Positions 63,301 to 64,000 of a stretch of 64,000 bases of DNA are shown here, piece after piece. Origin of the DNA: Paucibacter sediminis. GTDB lineage: Bacteria > Pseudomonadota > Gammaproteobacteria > Burkholderiales > Burkholderiaceae_C. The stretch is from contig NZ_CP116346.1 in assembly GCF_030254645.1 (NCBI RefSeq), forward strand, positions 1 to 64,000, given 5' to 3'. Each line of letters opens with the position of its first letter. The first letter of the stretch is position 1. Both the position numbers and the translations under genes were made by a program. A model generated the notes under the pieces. That model was not told where the DNA came from and did no database searches. It saw nothing but the letters and a program-made list of their open reading frames with translations.

Positions 63301-64000
63301 CCCTGGCGCTGCGCCAGGAAGTGCCGGCCAGCGCGCTGCCGCGCACCGCACCGCCACCCCAGCCCGCCATCTCGCAGGGCGAGTTCGCCAGCGACGGCAG
63401 CGCCCGCTTCAGTTTCACGGCCGGCGCCGCCGAGCGGCCACAGCGGCCCTGGATCAATGTGCTAGCCAATGCGGACTTCGGCTGCCATGTCTCGGAGGCC
63501 GGCGGCGGCTACAGCTGGGCCACCAACAGCCGCATGAACCAGCTCACCGCCTGGGCCAACGACCCGCTGGCCGACCCGGCCGGCGAGCATCTGCTGCTGC
63601 AGGACCTGCGCAGCCGCGAGGTCTGGAGCGCCAGCGCCGGCGCCGGTGGCGATGCCGCGCTGCGCTACCAGGTCAGCCATGCGCAGGGCAGCACCCTCAT
63701 CAGCCACCGGCGCGGCGAGCTGAGCATCAGCCTCACTTGGTGCGTGGACCCGCAGGCGGCCGTCAAGCAGCTGCGCCTGCAGCTGCACAACGCCGGGCCA
63801 CGCACGCGCCATCTGCGCATGCTGGCGCTGGCCGAGTGGCTGCTGGGCGCCAGCCGCAGCGACCGCGCCAGCGTGCACACCGAGCGCCAGGGCGGGGTCC
63901 TGTTCGCCACCCAGCGCGAGCAGTCCGCGGGCTTCGGCGGCGGCACCGCCTTCCTCGCGCTGGCCGGCCCCGCCGCGCCGAGCGATTGGAGCTGCGACCG
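57387..64000 (+). CDS. ndvB: Cyclic beta-1,2-glucan synthase, NdvB/ChvB type (partial)
   Basis: Open from a GTG at 57387 (GAGG upstream) to the window edge; 2204 residues are seen of an expected 2800 or so. The N-terminal region (AAEWLLDNFHLIDAQLKEVHEGLPRSYF motif) leads to a GT84 glycosyltransferase with membrane helices and catalytic motifs TLDSDTELP (about 633), EGSFAGKG (about 717), SHDLLEG and RWTRGDWQ. A glycoamylase-like domain follows (SWSGSMFEYLMP, about 1281), and the GH94 phosphorylase domain begins near the edge. The enzyme makes periplasmic cyclic glucans for osmotic balance and host or surface interaction. Confidence 0.93.
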   Translation, partial: MRAAELARHVPEAGPALLALLDPARGPLQPPIRSEIFGPQRFAQHGLSLGLTHRSASVARRWQAGFSPRLRDNIAMLREAQRYIGTQAEMGVDLSPAAEWLLDNFHLIDAQLKEVHEGLPRSYFRTLPLLPDEPLAGLPRIYGLAWAFVAHTDGGFDEELLRHYLAAYQQSCELRLGEIWALPTTLRVVLIENLRRLAERVACHKAARELANLCCDQLDSGSPREFDALLRQLGLRGVDRVFLVQLAQRLLKQPHDADNPSSPIQAWLRLALPDLATLLAQQDADQAADNLSVSNAVSSLRAIGDADWGELVDGSSLLMQRLLSAPGFAAEHAASRELSLHAIEGLARRSRRSELAVAEALLVLMGEAGRQPEAARAAYPGFWLRGPGRPRLLRSLGLAEPLRLAARALLRRLALPLYLSGLALLSLALVAWLLAQAGAVTGALPLLLTGALMLFPASEAVIALLHRLISESTRPRQLPRLALGGGIPAAHRVMVVIPCLLTSPAAVCALTRRLELHQLANPEAQAQFGLLSDWADADAASAAADAGLLNDARGQIQALNSRYPAAPGQAARFLLLHRERSYSASEQRWIGWERKRGKLEQLVAALAEGQQAAFLDLGAEAVIAADTRYIVTLDSDTELPPGRLRELVGVAAHPHNQPRLDASGRRLVGGYGILQPQVASPLPDLQDLTPYHWLFAGQCGIDPYSAASSEVYQDLFAEGSFAGKGLLHVQALHAVLAGSLPVARVLSHDLLEGALVRCATLSDINVIEDAPFHADVAAARVHRWTRGDWQLLPFLLNPWRYPIRALNRWKMLDNLRRSLVAPAALALLLLSLASGWLAAPAALALVLAAYMAGPLLGALAALHSHREDLARAHFYRQALADLGRALCGGLWQLQQLLAQALLALDAIVRALYRMGVSHRHLLQWTTAAAAQAAAQTRLPALLRQHRAEPLLAGVLLAGLLLWGTAAPALACALALLWASAPLAVWWASRPRAPRADAALPAADQLYLRGIARDTWRLFERCIGPDDRQLPPDNLQTLPAEMLAHRTSPTNIGLYLLSCACAREFGWIGSAELVQRLQATLATLATLARHRGHFYNWYDTQSGAPLLPIYVSSVDSGNLSGHLLALAQACLELAAAPLDDAAMQASLAELQQRITSAAGGDGGCAELDWLSADYEATLRSAALDRQANAATLSTQLRALAEACERLAWEPEFGFLYHRKRHLFHIGYRVAEQQLDAGFYDLLASESRLTSLLAIAKGDVPVQHWAALGRPFYAVGRHAALRSWSGSMFEYLMPSLILAEPPGSVLREACCAALHEQIAYAAEQQQPGLPWGISESAFAGRDHSLAYQYAPQGVPRLALRRTPADELVVAPYATALAAQLAPHGATRNLRALQALRARERYGFIEALDFSPARLTEALEGSPELPYAPVATFMSHHQGMSIVALANVLLQGAPQRWGMANAHVAAVASLLHERAPREISTLSTPVLPLPPQLLQRRPPGLLRELLPGDTGLPATQLLSNGRYALSLRANGAGASRWGRLGLTRWRDDALRDAYGSFFFLRRSPEATPVSLSQHPAPDAAASYRAVFHADRVCLHASWPELQAQTTVWVSPEDDIEFRSVELRNLGAAAIELELISAFEPTLSEPRADEAHPAFANLFLRAEWQPAQQALWFERKPRLASEPALLAAHFLVAGEADIRALAVQTDRAQWLGRNRLVSQPLAKLQTVAMAADGLAQALDTGLDPVCALALTLRIPAHGKALLTFATAAADQPAVLHAVIDKYRQASHVERASLMSATLASIRLRALRISPDNHAATQLLSTALHYTLTRPDAGATGKAWAGSDKRLLWRYGISGDRPLLLVSIAASQGLGLLRALAQALRLWEWGGLACELVVLNQEPASYQMALQRELALLRERHLADGLALPEGAVTQFHLLRAEEVSAEELATLQALARLHLQADGRPLRQHVADWAALHEQALALRQEVPASALPRTAPPPQPAISQGEFASDGSARFSFTAGAAERPQRPWINVLANADFGCHVSEAGGGYSWATNSRMNQLTAWANDPLADPAGEHLLLQDLRSREVWSASAGAGGDAALRYQVSHAQGSTLISHRRGELSISLTWCVDPQAAVKQLRLQLHNAGPRTRHLRMLALAEWLLGASRSDRASVHTERQGGVLFATQREQSAGFGGGTAFLALAGPAAPSDWSCD

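Overview
The window reads as chromosome of a very GC-rich betaproteobacterium, most likely Burkholderiales near Roseateles, Pelomonas, Mitsuaria or Rubrivivax. This is inferred from base composition, the many GGDEF proteins, a PEP-CTERM protein, the modABC-modE order, and small families typical of that order (DUF3309, VF530, RcnB-like, a Cys-repeat secreted family). Genes are packed tightly, with many ATGA or TGATG overlaps, and no gene-free stretch exceeds 300 bp. I saw no rRNA, tRNA, CRISPR array or insertion sequence.

Layout. 1-6422: a cut-off chemoreceptor-like protein with a periplasmic c-type heme motif, a PhnA/YjdM protein, a secreted protein, and two membrane diguanylate cyclases; one cyclase overlaps a PotD-like binding protein that has no permease. 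6487-9461: molybdate operon modABC-modE with possible ModE half-sites. 9469-15422: GST, PEP-CTERM protein, dienelactone hydrolase, serine acetyltransferase, a coiled-coil protein with a 15-bp in-frame minisatellite, and a Pro/Ala-rich membrane protein. 15539-18649: PAS-GGDEF-EAL protein. 18843-25366: branched-chain-type ABC transporter with LivM and LivG fused, then a class V aminotransferase and an OsmC protein.

25332-35899 is an arsenic region in three transcription units. arsR-arsC-aqpS and arsDA each carry the same inverted repeat, TTCCA-N6-TGGAA, upstream, so one ArsR probably controls both although about 3.7 kb separates the two operators. A Cys-rich MarR regulator, a flavoprotein with a Cys-rich tail and an MFS transporter form a third unit with its own promoter. 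No ArsB or Acr3 pump is present although ArsA and ArsD look intact. Between the two ArsR operators lie a secreted protein, a LytS-type kinase, a kinase-like paralogue lacking its phospho-acceptor His, and a LytTR regulator.

35896-48413: secreted envelope proteins, a NarL-type two-component pair, another GGDEF protein, a collagen-like lipoprotein, an RcnB-like protein, a cytochrome b561, a phasin-like protein, AsmA, a BrkB-type membrane protein and an AI-2E-family transporter. 48424-53024: MacAB-type efflux with an outer-membrane factor. 53193-57376: envelope genes around two tandem Crp/Fnr regulators. Six intergenic regions in 40.9-55.8 kb share an element close to CTGT-N10-ACAG with the core AGCGCACAG, a candidate site for one or both regulators. 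From 57387 to the right edge runs an incomplete cyclic beta-1,2-glucan synthase (NdvB type).
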